Assembly: GCF_003584565.2 (NCBI RefSeq)
Contig: NZ_CP031010.1
Span: forward strand, 3,596,001-3,660,000
DNA from: Alteromonas sp. RKMC-009
Lineage (GTDB): Bacteria > Pseudomonadota > Gammaproteobacteria > Enterobacterales > Alteromonadaceae
Direction: 5' to 3'
Length of the DNA: 64,000 nucleotides
Below the pieces are notes generated by a model. The model was given only the letters and a program-made list of their open reading frames with translations. It searched no databases and was not told the DNA's origin. A program made the position numbers and the translations under genes. This document shows positions 8,937-24,004 of this stretch, piece after piece. Every line of letters starts with the position of its first letter. The first letter of the stretch is position 1.

Positions 8937-9481
8937 CAGCGCGCTCCCACATCCTTGTGATCAAGAATGAACTGGCGAATTTTCTGTGCCTGAGCCACGG
9001 GCAGGCCCGGGATTTCAAAGGTATGCCCTGCTCCACCGGCAGAAAAGACCTGCAAAGTTGCCAGTCCGGCCAGCCTTTCCAGCGGCCCGCGCTTGAGCTC
9101 TATGTGCTGTATACGAAGTACCGGCTGGCAGGTGATGCTGCGGAATATCAGTCCCTTGTGAACAGATAAATCCTGCTCTCTGAGTGAGAACTGCAACAAC
9201 GGATCAGCAAGCCAGTGATAAACACTCAGCAGCCCCCACAAGGCTAAAAGACCTGTCGTTACGAAAGGCCAGGCAAACAGCAGACCTTCCGGTAATGTGA
9301 CAAAAGGCTGAAAGCGGATGAAGTTTACGACCACCAGAAGGGTGATGAAGATAGCCGCCGCGATAGCAAGATTCAGTGTTCTGTAGCGCGGCGACAAAGG
9401 CTCATAAACCAGCGTGTCCAGAGACGGCAGCTGGTCTGCAGAGACAACCGTATTTGAAAAGGCTTCACCTTCCGTGGTCAT
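8936..9481 (-). CDS. PH-domain (bPH2/YdbS-type) membrane protein
   Basis: A 181-residue partner of the following ydbT-like gene. Two adjacent membrane segments (about 35-55 and 65-90) are followed by one bPH2 module with the typical LSVHKGLIFRSITCQPVLRIQHIEL and GLATLQVFSAGG pattern. Co-transcription is implied by the one-base overlap with the downstream gene and the 8-base gap to arcB upstream. In many bacteria YdbS and YdbT homologues occur together as here. No enzymatic motif is visible. Confidence 0.8.
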   Translation of the reverse strand: MTTEGEAFSNTVVSADQLPSLDTLVYEPLSPRYRTLNLAIAAAIFITLLVVVNFIRFQPFVTLPEGLLFAWPFVTTGLLALWGLLSVYHWLADPLLQFSLREQDLSVHKGLIFRSITCQPVLRIQHIELKRGPLERLAGLATLQVFSAGGAGHTFEIPGLPVAQAQKIRQFILDHKDVGAR

Positions 9482-9489
9482 GCTTTGTA

Positions 9490-11850
9490 TCAGTCCTCAA
9501 TCATTTGTGAGTTAAGCCACTCTTGCAGTGCTTTCATGTCGTGAGCAACAGCCATCTGAAGCTCTTCAACCCAGTCATGCACGTTTTGCCACCATGCAGG
9601 GTGATCTCCCTGCTGGATCTGATTGGCAATGCGCTGCACACGGGAAAGCCCTACAGAGCCGGCGGCACCTTTTATTTTATGGGCCTGGGAGCACACTTCA
9701 GACTTTTCGTCAGCACTCAGGCTCAACTGAAGAATTTCCATGTACTCCGGCATTTTATCCTGGAACACTTTTACGCTGGCACGGACCATATCTTCACCAA
9801 TGGTATCCACCAGCATTTGCAACAATTCGATATCCAGAATATTAGACAGCGCTTTGCTGTTGTCAGTTTTCTTAGGCTTGTTTTCCACTTCAGTATGCAG
9901 CGGTGCGGCCGGTTCAGCAAATAAACTGTTGAACACCTCAATCACACGGCTCTTCTTGATGGGTTTGGCGATAACGTCATCCATACCGTTTTGCAGGTAC
10001 TCTTCACGCTTTTTAATCACGTTAGCCGTTAATGCCACCATCGGCGTACCCATAACCAAATCTTCATCGCGCAGCGTGTTGGCCACGTCAAACCCTGTCA
10101 TATCCGGCAACTGGATATCCAGCAGGATAAGGTCGTAGTGATTTTCACGGGCTTTATCAATTGCTTCCTGACCGGTCATGGCCACGTCGACTGTCTGACC
10201 TAATTTCTCAAGCAGCGCTTTTGCTACCATCACATTCAGCTCAATGTCTTCCACCAGCAGAATGTTGAGATCGGTCACCAGCAGTTTGGAAACCTGCATA
10301 GGACGGTTAGAAATCTGTAACGGCAGCTCAATTTCAAAGCGTGTGCCCTTGCCGACTTCTGACGTAACGCGGATATCGCCGTTCATCAAGTCGACCATTT
10401 GCTTACAGATAGCCAGACCAATACCGGTACCTGTTGCAGACTGATGATCCGGATGGTCTACCTGATAATACATGGCGAAAATTTTCTCAATTTCGCTGTC
10501 AGGGATCCCCACACCGGTATCTTCTACCACGTAGGTCACCACCGTCATATCATCTTTTGCCGGCGTTGCCGACACACTCAGTTTCACATTCCCTTTCTGC
10601 GTAAACTTCACGGCATTAAACAGAATGTTCCACAGGATCTGACGCAGACGGGTACCGTCAACCTCCACCAGTTGCGGTAAGGGTTCCTGAATATCGGTTA
10701 TCAGTTCCAGCGATTTGTCTGCCGCTAACAGACGGATAATGCTGGACAACTCCTGGGTGAAATCACGCAGCGATACCGTTTTCAGGCTGAGCTCAAGTTT
10801 ATCCCGGTCCAGCTTATCCAGATCGATGATGTCGTTGAATATATTGCCCAGCGTAATCGCGCTGGCATAAATAGTACTGACCCAGTTGAACTGCTCTTCG
10901 CTCAAATCCGTGTCGCGCAGCATGCGGCTTAAACCCACAATGCCGTTCAGTGGCGTTCGCAATTCGTGAGAAATCGTGGCAATGAAACGGGTCTTATCGG
11001 TACTGGCTTTCGCAGCAGCATTCTCGGCCTGTTTGCGCTCTGTCATATCCCGGCCAAAAGCCAGCAAACCTAAACGTGTGCCTTCGTTATCAAAAAACGG
11101 TACCCGCTTCATTTCGAAGTAACGGCGTTTTCCGTCAGCAAAGCGCAACCACAACTCTTCAGTCATGCTGGCATTGGTTTCCAGCACTTCATGATCAGAA
11201 GCAACAATCTGGCGGGCCAGTTCTTCTTCAAACACATCATGTAAGGTCAGACCTACCAGCTCTGCTTCGGACTTACCGGTGAGCATTTCCGCAATGCGGT
11301 TACAGCCGGCAAAACGCCCTTCTTCATTACGGTAGTAAATCAGATCCGGTGAAGCATCGATGATGGAACGCAGCAGTGTAGATAAGTGTCGTGCCTGCTG
11401 TTCTGAAAAAGATTTCTCTTCAATCTCTTTTTCAAGATCTTTAAACACCGCTTCACGGTCGTCCTGCGCTTTACGGCGCTGTTCCATCTCATGATTAAGC
11501 TGGCGGATATTGCTTTGCAGTTCGCGGTTAAGGAATACATCTTCCTCACGCAAACGTTCCAGCTGGCTGACCACTTCTTTTAAATTCGTGCGGGAAGTTT
11601 CCAGTTGTTTAACCAGTTCACTTAAGAAGTAAAGTACCCAGGGGGCTGACATCATGGTGAGCACAACAGCGATAATAAAATCGTCAGGTTGAACCTCATT
11701 GCCCATGGTCACCCGAATGACGTATGAACCGCCAAGGGTGAAAACCAGCGTAACAACAACAAACAGCAAACTTAGTTTCAGTGTGCCAAAGCGCTTTATA
11801 AACTGCGCAAACTTTATCGCCCACGAATCATTTGGAGAATCTTGATGCAT
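9490..11850 (-). CDS. arcB: aerobic respiration control sensor kinase ArcB
   Basis: A 786-residue tripartite hybrid histidine kinase, close to the 778 residues of E. coli ArcB and co-linear with it. It senses quinone redox state at the inner membrane and phosphorylates ArcA to repress aerobic metabolism under low oxygen. Two membrane helices (about 24-46 and 57-79) are followed by a leucine-rich coiled coil (about 80-150), a PAS domain (about 155-275), HisKA with His295 in ISHELRTPLNG, HATPase with GTGIGLAI, a receiver with Asp578 in LLDIQLPDMTG, and an Hpt domain with His724 in AHKIKGAAGS. ArcA is not in the window. First gene of a minus-strand unit arcB-ydbS-ydbT. Its ATG is 738 bases from gltB, leaving room for divergent promoters. 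Confidence 0.92.
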   Translation of the reverse strand: MHQDSPNDSWAIKFAQFIKRFGTLKLSLLFVVVTLVFTLGGSYVIRVTMGNEVQPDDFIIAVVLTMMSAPWVLYFLSELVKQLETSRTNLKEVVSQLERLREEDVFLNRELQSNIRQLNHEMEQRRKAQDDREAVFKDLEKEIEEKSFSEQQARHLSTLLRSIIDASPDLIYYRNEEGRFAGCNRIAEMLTGKSEAELVGLTLHDVFEEELARQIVASDHEVLETNASMTEELWLRFADGKRRYFEMKRVPFFDNEGTRLGLLAFGRDMTERKQAENAAAKASTDKTRFIATISHELRTPLNGIVGLSRMLRDTDLSEEQFNWVSTIYASAITLGNIFNDIIDLDKLDRDKLELSLKTVSLRDFTQELSSIIRLLAADKSLELITDIQEPLPQLVEVDGTRLRQILWNILFNAVKFTQKGNVKLSVSATPAKDDMTVVTYVVEDTGVGIPDSEIEKIFAMYYQVDHPDHQSATGTGIGLAICKQMVDLMNGDIRVTSEVGKGTRFEIELPLQISNRPMQVSKLLVTDLNILLVEDIELNVMVAKALLEKLGQTVDVAMTGQEAIDKARENHYDLILLDIQLPDMTGFDVANTLRDEDLVMGTPMVALTANVIKKREEYLQNGMDDVIAKPIKKSRVIEVFNSLFAEPAAPLHTEVENKPKKTDNSKALSNILDIELLQMLVDTIGEDMVRASVKVFQDKMPEYMEILQLSLSADEKSEVCSQAHKIKGAAGSVGLSRVQRIANQIQQGDHPAWWQNVHDWVEELQMAVAHDMKALQEWLNSQMIED

Positions 11851-12588
11851 AACGAACGTACTGCAATTTCTAAATAACTAAACTTACAGCACTTATAACA
11901 CGGTCGCGTTGGAAAACCCACAAATCTGCCTGCACGTTATACTAATTTGTGACACTCCGGTGACTATCCTGACCTATTCACTGACGGGCAAAATTCGTCA
12001 TAGCGATAATTCCCTTCATTTATATGGATACGCCCGGTGACTTTGCTAATGCACCGGCACAGAGGTATATTAGATTTTGTCTGGTCGGGCTTGGCGGGTT
12101 CTGACAGGTTGCCGTAAAAGTGATATTCATTCAGCCACACCCTGCATTTCCATATAAATAAACAATTTTTATGAATGATTATTCACAATTAACCTCTTAT
12201 TCTTTTTTGAACTTTAGTATAAACATACTAATTTGATAAAAAAATGAGCGTTCAGCTCAAAATCCAATCAGCGGCGATTTCAAATTAAGATATTGATTTA
12301 AAATGATTTTATGTAACTTATTCAAAATACATAAGGTCTTCACATTTTTATCATTTGATTTTATATGCCAATGTATGTATTTTGTACGGCCCGCTAAGCA
12401 ATAGTGCATAAAAATGCGGTTAACGACTGGCGTCCTACTAATAATAATTAACGACATAAAAAGGCGCTTAGAGTATGGTGAAAACTGGCTCGTAAATAGA
12501 CGTCTACACTAATGTTGCGATGCGTGTCCTGCGCGGAACACGATCCAACACATGCCTTGTCCAGTCGAAGGTTGAAGGAGTTTTTAAG
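11851..12588. other. long divergent intergenic region, arcB / gltB
   Basis: A 738-base region without a convincing gene. It becomes markedly AT-rich from about 12120 to 12480. It holds an ARG-box-like dyad (12170-12187), a TATAAA element at 12218-12223, a 10-bp palindrome TAGACGTCTA at 12497-12506, and the gltB ribosome-binding site GAAGGAG near 12574-12580. A reading frame upstream of the gltB ATG (from 12520) lacks a credible start and is more likely leader. The minus-strand frame 12257-12457 has no ribosome-binding site or recognisable protein and is not called. Confidence 0.6.
12170..12187. promoter_or_regulatory. ARG box (ArgR operator) upstream of gltBD
   Basis: TATGAATGATTATTCACA matches the 18-bp ARG box consensus (TGAAT, four mostly A/T bases, ATTCA) with both 5-base half-sites exact. 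ArgR is known to regulate gltBD in E. coli and Pseudomonas. A TATAAA -10-like element lies 30 bases downstream. ARG boxes usually occur in tandem; the flanking 18-mers here match poorly, so this may be a single strong box. Confidence 0.5.
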
Positions 12589-18488
<5,900 letters not shown>

Positions 18489-18509
18489 TACGGCTCAAAG
18501 CAAAAAACA

Positions 18510-18543
18510 AAAGCCACGGGATGAGAATTCCGTGGCTTTTTTT
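18510..18543 (+). terminator. intrinsic terminator of gltBD
   Basis: AAAGCCACGG (18510-18519) pairs with CCGTGGCTTT (18530-18539) around a 10-base loop and is followed by a T-run to 18544. It separates the core gltBD operon from the xylanase unit. Confidence 0.9.
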
Positions 18544-18687
18544 TCACCAAATAAAGTAAATCAAATGTAAAAAACTTGTATTCACTGGAAATGTCTTAGT
18601 CAGTAACAATGCAATTCCTGAACATTCTTTGTACAGGTCTTAGCTGACACTACTGTAATAAATTTAAATACAACAAGGACAACACCA

Positions 18688-19377
18688 ATGAAACGAACAC
18701 CAATTTTCTGCCTGTTTATCATGCTGCTTTCACCTGGCGAGCTATTTGCCTCAGTCATATCTAACGGTGACTTTGCTACCTGTGACTACACCAACTGGTC
18801 AAAAGATACAGATGGCTTTGGCGATATATCTGTACTCGACGATTTCACGATGACAGGTTCACCGGATTGCGCAGCCGTTATAAATGTCGATTCCGGCACC
18901 ACCGAAGCGTTTTTCGGGAACACGCTTTTTCAGAATATTAGTCTCCAAAGTAATATGGTTTACGAACTGAGTTTTGATATGAATATCGGCTCTGAACTGT
19001 CTTCTTTGAACCAGAATTTCGTTGCTGATTCAGTGATCGTCGGTTTTGGGAATGGCTCGGGAAGTTTGTTTGATGAAACAGGTCAGGAGGGCTTCTTATT
19101 CGAAACAGATATAGACGGTAGCAGCACCTACTCAATAACTCTGGTCTTATCAGACGCACTTACACTGTTAAACCCGCAGACATTGGAATTTCAGTTATTA
19201 ATAGGTTTTGATGCGTTTGGCAGTGACTCCGGCGCATCTTTTATGCAGTTGGACAATATATCTCTTACGGGAACCAGTACAACGGTTGACGAACCACTCA
19301 CCAGTGCTTTGTTTGGTGTTTCGTTAGCCTGCTTGCTGTTTTCTGCCCGCACCCGTGCTCAAAGGGGTGTATTGTGA
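18688..19377 (+). CDS. secreted protein with PEP-CTERM-like anchor
   Basis: A 229-residue exported protein of unknown function. Residues 1-21 form a signal peptide (MKRTPIFCLFIMLLSPGELFA). The mature region starts NGDFATCDYTNW, a pattern common at the start of beta-sandwich PEP-CTERM proteins and CBM4/9-like domains. The C-terminus (VDEPLTSALFGVSLACLLF then Arg-rich) has the shape of a PEP-CTERM sorting tail: an EP dipeptide, a hydrophobic helix and basic residues. The motif is not canonical. The stop codon overlaps the GTG start of the xylanase gene by four bases, so the two are translationally coupled, suggesting a surface or matrix role in xylan use. Base and codon use is more A/T-rich than in the flanking genes. 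Confidence 0.6.
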   Translation: MKRTPIFCLFIMLLSPGELFASVISNGDFATCDYTNWSKDTDGFGDISVLDDFTMTGSPDCAAVINVDSGTTEAFFGNTLFQNISLQSNMVYELSFDMNIGSELSSLNQNFVADSVIVGFGNGSGSLFDETGQEGFLFETDIDGSSTYSITLVLSDALTLLNPQTLEFQLLIGFDAFGSDSGASFMQLDNISLTGTSTTVDEPLTSALFGVSLACLLFSARTRAQRGVL

Positions 19378-22300
19378 ATAAGACAGCCATTACTTTTGCA
19401 CTTTTAAGTGCAAGTCTTTCGACTCTGGTGAGCGCTGGTTGGTACACCGGCGGACAAACTCCCGATGCAAACCAAAGCCGGCCGTTTCTGGATCGAGTGA
19501 ACCGTACTTATGGAGCAGTCATTACTCTGACTAATAACAGCTCAGACAATATGGACGGACCGTTCAGAATTATCCTCAGGAATGCCACAATGCCGGTAGT
19601 AAATGCTGATGGATACACGTCTGACGGGGCACCATATTTAATGGTATACAGCCCGGGAATTGCGCCAGGTGAATCAATAACAAAAAGAGCCTCTTTCGAA
19701 CTTCGCCGCAATCAATTAAATTTTACAACTGAAGTGCAAGCTGTAAACGAGCTAACAGGTATTTATGCTGAGGCCGAAGGAGGGGGTGAAGCAACGTTGG
19801 ATTTCATCGGGGCCGATCTGCGCATAGAAACGGGTTCCCCAACTTTTGTCACTACAAATGTCGATGCCACGATTGAGCCATCAGATGACAGCCGTGTAGG
19901 TGAATTGTCCGTAAACTTTCCTTCCTCAGGAGAGTTCTCTCTGTATGCCCGCGTAAGAATTGGTGAAAACGGCTCTGATGATGACAGCTTTTACGCCCCT
20001 TCTTCACTGGGTTCACAAAATGATTGGGTAATGATTAACTCCATTTCAGGCCAGATAGTTCCCGGCGAACCGGGTTACAGCCCCGGCAGTATTGTTGGCA
20101 ACTCGGACGTCAGTACCACCAGTGTTTTTATGTGGGTAAAAGTGCCGGAAATTGTTTACCGCGTTGAAACAGACGGCGTCTTTACTTTCCGCTACGCGTC
20201 GCGGGAAGATGGACTCGATATAGATAAATTTGCTTTCGCCCCTTCTGATCTTTCGTTTACGGTGGAACAACTCGAAAATATGCAACCCGGTACGTCCCCA
20301 TCCAATGAAGAAGTTTATATACCTCAGGGGCCTCCTCTCGCTGCAGGAAAAGGTAAGTTTTTGGGTGGTGTATGTTGTGGTTCACAGGCCCCGAACTTTA
20401 CTGCTTACTGGAATCAGGTCACACCCGAAAATGCGGGAAAATGGGGCTCAGTTGAAGCCGTACGTGGGGAGTTTAACTGGGCGCCGCTCGACGAAGCCTA
20501 CAATTTGGCTAAAGATAATGGTTTTATTTACAAACACCACGTACTTGTTTGGGGCAGCCAACAGCCTTCATGGCTGAGCGAATTGCCACCTGCAGAACAA
20601 CTTGTCGAAATTAATGAATGGTTCGAAGCTGTTAATTCGCGCTATCCGGCCACGGACTTTATTGAAGTCGTAAATGAGTTCGACAATGCTCCACCTGACG
20701 GAGAAAATGGCCGTCCTGATTACGTAGATGCACTGCGTTTGTTCGATCCCAGCACTACCAGCGAAATAGCTGACTTTTTTATCGCGCAAGGTAGTGATGA
20801 AATAACTGCTGCGGAGAAGGCAGATAGCTACGATTGGATAGTCAATGCGTTCCAGATGGCCAGAAATATCTTCCCTGCAACATCAAAATTAATGTTTAAC
20901 GAATACAGCGTGGTGAATTCGGCCGCAAGAACCGACAAAGTAATAGAGCTCGCTAATCTGTTGCAATCACGTGGTTTAATTGATGCCGTAGGTTTTCAGG
21001 GCCATGCTTTTTCAACGACCGGCCCTGCAACCACACTTGAAAATAATATCAACCGGATTGAATCACAAACTGGTCTGGATATTTACCTTACTGAGTTGGA
21101 CATAGATGGCACCGATGAATTATCACAACTTCTTGAATACCAAAGACTTTTCCCTATGTTTTGGGAACACCCCGGGATTAAAGGTATTACCATGTGGGGT
21201 TACTTGCCTGGTCATTGGCGTGAGGAACAAGGAGCGATCCTCGCTTATAACAACGGAGTGGAAAAAGCGGCTTTAGTATGGTTAAAAGGATACATGAGGG
21301 GACTGGCTCCTCATTTCGAACAGCCTCCGGTAATACAAACAGATGAAGATGTGACAACAGGCACATCCCTGGCAAACTTTAGTTCAACTGATTATGCCGG
21401 AAATCCACATTTGCCCGGGGACAATGTAGTTTGGACAGTGCTTGGGGGCAACGACAATAATTTGTTTAACCTGAACCCGCAAACCGGCAACTTGACCGTT
21501 GCAGCTCCATTAACAGCCGGCCTGCATACACTTTATATTCAGGTCCGGGAAGATGAGTACACCAGTTACGTGCGAGGAGTTCAGATAGCGGTAGATGGTG
21601 AGAACTTGCCTCCTATTGTTACTGAGTACGATTTCAGTTCGGACGCCGAAGGATGGAGGGGCGATTACGGCACTTCGGCTTCGGTAATTTACGACAGTAG
21701 CATTCCTGCTGCAATGTTGGTACCTGACTGGAGTTCGTCAAATTCGCAGGAATATATTCAAAGTATTCCCCTTACAGATCTGAATGGTGCGACGATCACA
21801 TACAAGCTCAACGTAACACAGGAACAAGTGGACGGAGGGATGACACTGCAACCTTATGTGCAACTGGGTGATCCTCCCTACACACGGCTGTACGGCAGTT
21901 CGATTCAGCCTCAGGTAGGAGAAAACACTGTTATATTTGAGCCTGAAGACAATGCAGCCGGCGACCTCGCTAATATTTCCCGCCTTGCATTTCAGCTCAA
22001 CGGCCCGTTAAGTCAGGGGACAAGTGACAATGTTGCGCTCACTTACGTTAGTGTTTCTATCCCTTCTACTCTACCTGTCACCGCATCCGTAGTTTATGAT
22101 TTTAGCGAAGATGCCGGGGGTATGCGTGGTGATTATGGAAGTGAAGCATCAGTAGTCTATCGCAGCGACAAAGAGGCGATTAGTCTGCAACCAAACGGCA
22201 CAAACAATACACATAATTATATCATGAGTATACCTTCCCGTGACTTCAGCGATACAGCGTTGACTTTCTCATTATATGCAGAGGGAGATGCAGCTGACGG

Positions 22301-22532
22301 CAGTCTTTCTGTTCAGGCGTATGTGCAGACGGGGGCTCCCGCTTATTCCAGGATTTATGGTGCTATTGAGCCTCTTTCTCCTGGCAGCAACCACTTCACC
22401 TTTTATCCACAGGAAGATGATAGTGGTTCCATTTCCAACATTGAAAGGATTGCAATTCAGGTAAACGGAACTTTTACCGGTGAAGATGGAAATGAGATAT
22501 TGCTGGAGCGCATAGAAGTAGATTTTCCTTAG
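19374..22532 (+). CDS. multidomain GH10 endo-beta-1,4-xylanase
   Basis: A secreted 1052-residue glycoside hydrolase. A signal peptide (1-21) is followed by an Ig-like module (about 22-135), a second beta-rich module (about 140-300), the GH10 barrel (about 320-645), a cadherin-like module (about 650-748) and two tandem copies of a 145-residue module (about 750-893 and 906-1052). The barrel has TPENAGKW, LVWGSQQPSW, acid/base Glu435 in EVVNEF, GFQGH, nucleophile Glu574 in LTELD, and MWGYLPGHW. These are the standard GH10 landmarks, and both catalytic residues are present. GTG start at 19374 after AAAGGGG, overlapping the upstream gene. The tandem C-terminal modules resemble carbohydrate-binding beta-sandwiches, but I cannot assign a CBM family. 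Likely acts outside the cell on xylan. Confidence 0.9.
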   Translation: MNKTAITFALLSASLSTLVSAGWYTGGQTPDANQSRPFLDRVNRTYGAVITLTNNSSDNMDGPFRIILRNATMPVVNADGYTSDGAPYLMVYSPGIAPGESITKRASFELRRNQLNFTTEVQAVNELTGIYAEAEGGGEATLDFIGADLRIETGSPTFVTTNVDATIEPSDDSRVGELSVNFPSSGEFSLYARVRIGENGSDDDSFYAPSSLGSQNDWVMINSISGQIVPGEPGYSPGSIVGNSDVSTTSVFMWVKVPEIVYRVETDGVFTFRYASREDGLDIDKFAFAPSDLSFTVEQLENMQPGTSPSNEEVYIPQGPPLAAGKGKFLGGVCCGSQAPNFTAYWNQVTPENAGKWGSVEAVRGEFNWAPLDEAYNLAKDNGFIYKHHVLVWGSQQPSWLSELPPAEQLVEINEWFEAVNSRYPATDFIEVVNEFDNAPPDGENGRPDYVDALRLFDPSTTSEIADFFIAQGSDEITAAEKADSYDWIVNAFQMARNIFPATSKLMFNEYSVVNSAARTDKVIELANLLQSRGLIDAVGFQGHAFSTTGPATTLENNINRIESQTGLDIYLTELDIDGTDELSQLLEYQRLFPMFWEHPGIKGITMWGYLPGHWREEQGAILAYNNGVEKAALVWLKGYMRGLAPHFEQPPVIQTDEDVTTGTSLANFSSTDYAGNPHLPGDNVVWTVLGGNDNNLFNLNPQTGNLTVAAPLTAGLHTLYIQVREDEYTSYVRGVQIAVDGENLPPIVTEYDFSSDAEGWRGDYGTSASVIYDSSIPAAMLVPDWSSSNSQEYIQSIPLTDLNGATITYKLNVTQEQVDGGMTLQPYVQLGDPPYTRLYGSSIQPQVGENTVIFEPEDNAAGDLANISRLAFQLNGPLSQGTSDNVALTYVSVSIPSTLPVTASVVYDFSEDAGGMRGDYGSEASVVYRSDKEAISLQPNGTNNTHNYIMSIPSRDFSDTALTFSLYAEGDAADGSLSVQAYVQTGAPAYSRIYGAIEPLSPGSNHFTFYPQEDDSGSISNIERIAIQVNGTFTGEDGNEILLERIEVDFP

Positions 22533-22560
22533 ATAACCTTAAATCATTGGTATAAAGTAC

Positions 22561-22588
22561 ATCGCCCCGTCTTCCGGGGCGATTTTTA
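22561..22588 (+). terminator. intrinsic terminator after the xylanase gene
   Basis: ATCGCCCCG (22561-22569) pairs with CGGGGCGAT (22575-22583) around a 5-base loop, followed by TTTTATTT. It ends the two-gene xylanase unit. Confidence 0.9.
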
Positions 22589-22733
22589 TTTACTTTCTGA
22601 ATAACCTGAAAACCGCTAACAATACGCCTGTGCATTTCCGTATACCTATGCTTTATTGCCGGTTCAGGGGTTCTTGCCTATAGTTTTACTCATCTGTTAA
22701 GCATCCATTCCGCTTAATAAAGGGAGAGTAAAA

Positions 22734-23093
22734 ATGAACAAAAAGACGTGCAGTATGATTGCAGCGACTCTGCTGTGTACGGCTTCTTTATCTGTGGCAG
22801 CAGCCCCTGACACATCAGCCTGTCCGGCAGACTTTCACACGCTGACCATGCCGGATGACGCAAAGCAATGTCAGGTTTTCGACAGCGGACTGCCTGCCAC
22901 ACTGGTGTTTTATTCCGCGACACCACAGCAAACACTCATCGACTACTACACTGCGCAGTATCCCGGTATGCAGGTCGCAGCAACAGTACAGGGCAGAACG
23001 TTACTCACTGCCGCGAACGACAGTGTGCGGGTCATCATTTCCCCTGATCACGAAGGCTCTCAGGTAGACATGATGATTGTTAAGGCCAACTGA
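22734..23093 (+). CDS. small secreted hypothetical protein
   Basis: A 119-residue protein with a clear Sec signal peptide (MNKKTCSMIAATLLCTASLSVAAA) and two Cys in the mature part that could form a disulfide (CPADF and KQCQVF). The remainder reads as a small alpha/beta domain (TLVFYSATPQQTLIDYYTAQYPG, then VQGRTLLTAANDSVRVIISP), a pattern seen in small periplasmic ligand- or peptide-associated proteins. I do not recognise a named family. The ATG follows a strong AAAGGGAGAG ribosome-binding site. A short dyad TTAAGC...GCTTAA lies at 22697-22717 upstream. Monocistronic by spacing. Confidence 0.7.
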   Translation: MNKKTCSMIAATLLCTASLSVAAAPDTSACPADFHTLTMPDDAKQCQVFDSGLPATLVFYSATPQQTLIDYYTAQYPGMQVAATVQGRTLLTAANDSVRVIISPDHEGSQVDMMIVKAN

Positions 23094-23256
23094 GACCTGT
23101 CAGCCTCCTCCCAGCTATCCGGTGCCGGACGCTCTCCCGACCTTGCAAATTTTTAGCGGTCTGGCACTCCCTTTGCAAAATCCAGCTCGTTGACTAATTC
23201 ACGACACAAAACGTCACTTTTTTGACGTATGTGATTTTGCTTTCGCGGGGATCAAT

Positions 23257-23844
23257 ATGGAACTGGCTATAATTTTAATGATGTTACTGATTGTGGTGGC
23301 TCTGGGCGCCATGAAATTGTCGGACAGCGGTGTAAGCTTTCCTTTTCGCAGTAAACCTCAGCTGTTCACACCGGTAGAACATAATTTTCTGAAACTGATT
23401 GAGCAAGCGGTGGGCCGTGAATTCCGCATCGTCTGCAGGGTACGCCTGAGCGATGTACTGGCAGTAAGAGCTAAAGCCAGTAAAAAACAAGGCTCCAGCG
23501 CCATGTCACGGGCGTCGTCAAAGCAACTGGATTACGTATTATGTGACCGCGACGACATGACGCCTGTTATGGCTATCGACCTTGTTTATAACGATGGCAA
23601 GAACAAATACAAATCCCAGCGCGACTTTTTTGTCAGTGGCGCGCTGGATGCAGCAGGGTTGCCTCATGTGCGCATTAAGGTGAAAACCGGCTATACCACT
23701 GAAGAGATCCGTGAATGTATCGAAAGCAAGCTGGTGCCTTACCGCCGCAAACAGCAACGCATTGCACAGGCGCCGACGCTTAACCCGGCACCGAATAAAC
23801 GCCCGACCCGTCCGGTCCGTTCAAGCCGGGCAGCGGCTGCTTAA
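23257..23844 (+). CDS. DUF2726-family membrane-anchored protein
   Basis: A 195-residue protein with one N-terminal membrane helix (about 2-20) and a DUF2726 domain (about 38-160). Family hallmarks are LFTPVEHNFLKLIEQAV, a middle KQLDYVLCDRDDMTPVMAIDL and a C-terminal AGLPHVRIKVKTGYTTEEIRE. The DUF2726 fold resembles restriction-endonuclease-like proteins by its D...(I)DL spacing, but activity is not established. The tail is basic (NKRPTRPVRSSRAAAA), suggesting nucleic-acid or membrane-surface contact. Confidence 0.8.
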   Translation: MELAIILMMLLIVVALGAMKLSDSGVSFPFRSKPQLFTPVEHNFLKLIEQAVGREFRIVCRVRLSDVLAVRAKASKKQGSSAMSRASSKQLDYVLCDRDDMTPVMAIDLVYNDGKNKYKSQRDFFVSGALDAAGLPHVRIKVKTGYTTEEIRECIESKLVPYRRKQQRIAQAPTLNPAPNKRPTRPVRSSRAAAA

Positions 23845-23861
23845 CTTACCTTTTACTCTCC

Positions 23862-23896
23862 GGGTCGGTATTCTCCCCAAGGTACCGACCCATTTT
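23862..23896 (+). terminator. probable terminator after the DUF2726 gene
   Basis: GGGTCGGTA (23862-23870) pairs perfectly with TACCGACCC (23883-23891) around a 12-base loop, followed by ATTTT. The T-run is short, so moderate confidence. Confidence 0.6.
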
Positions 23897-24004
23897 CCCC
23901 TAATTTCTGTCAGTTTCTTCACTTTCATATTACCATTAACAATCATGACTTAACGGGCCCGCGCACACCCAGTTCGCCGGGCAGCACAGCGACGGAACAT
24001 ATTT

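Noticed and set aside
12257..12457. 66-residue minus-strand frame in the gltB upstream region
   Set aside because: AT-rich region with no ribosome-binding site and no recognisable protein; regarded as noncoding.
12520..12588. Upstream extension of gltB
   Set aside because: Would place 23 residues before the Cys propeptide that matches GltB; the ATG at 12589 has GAAGGAG at good spacing.
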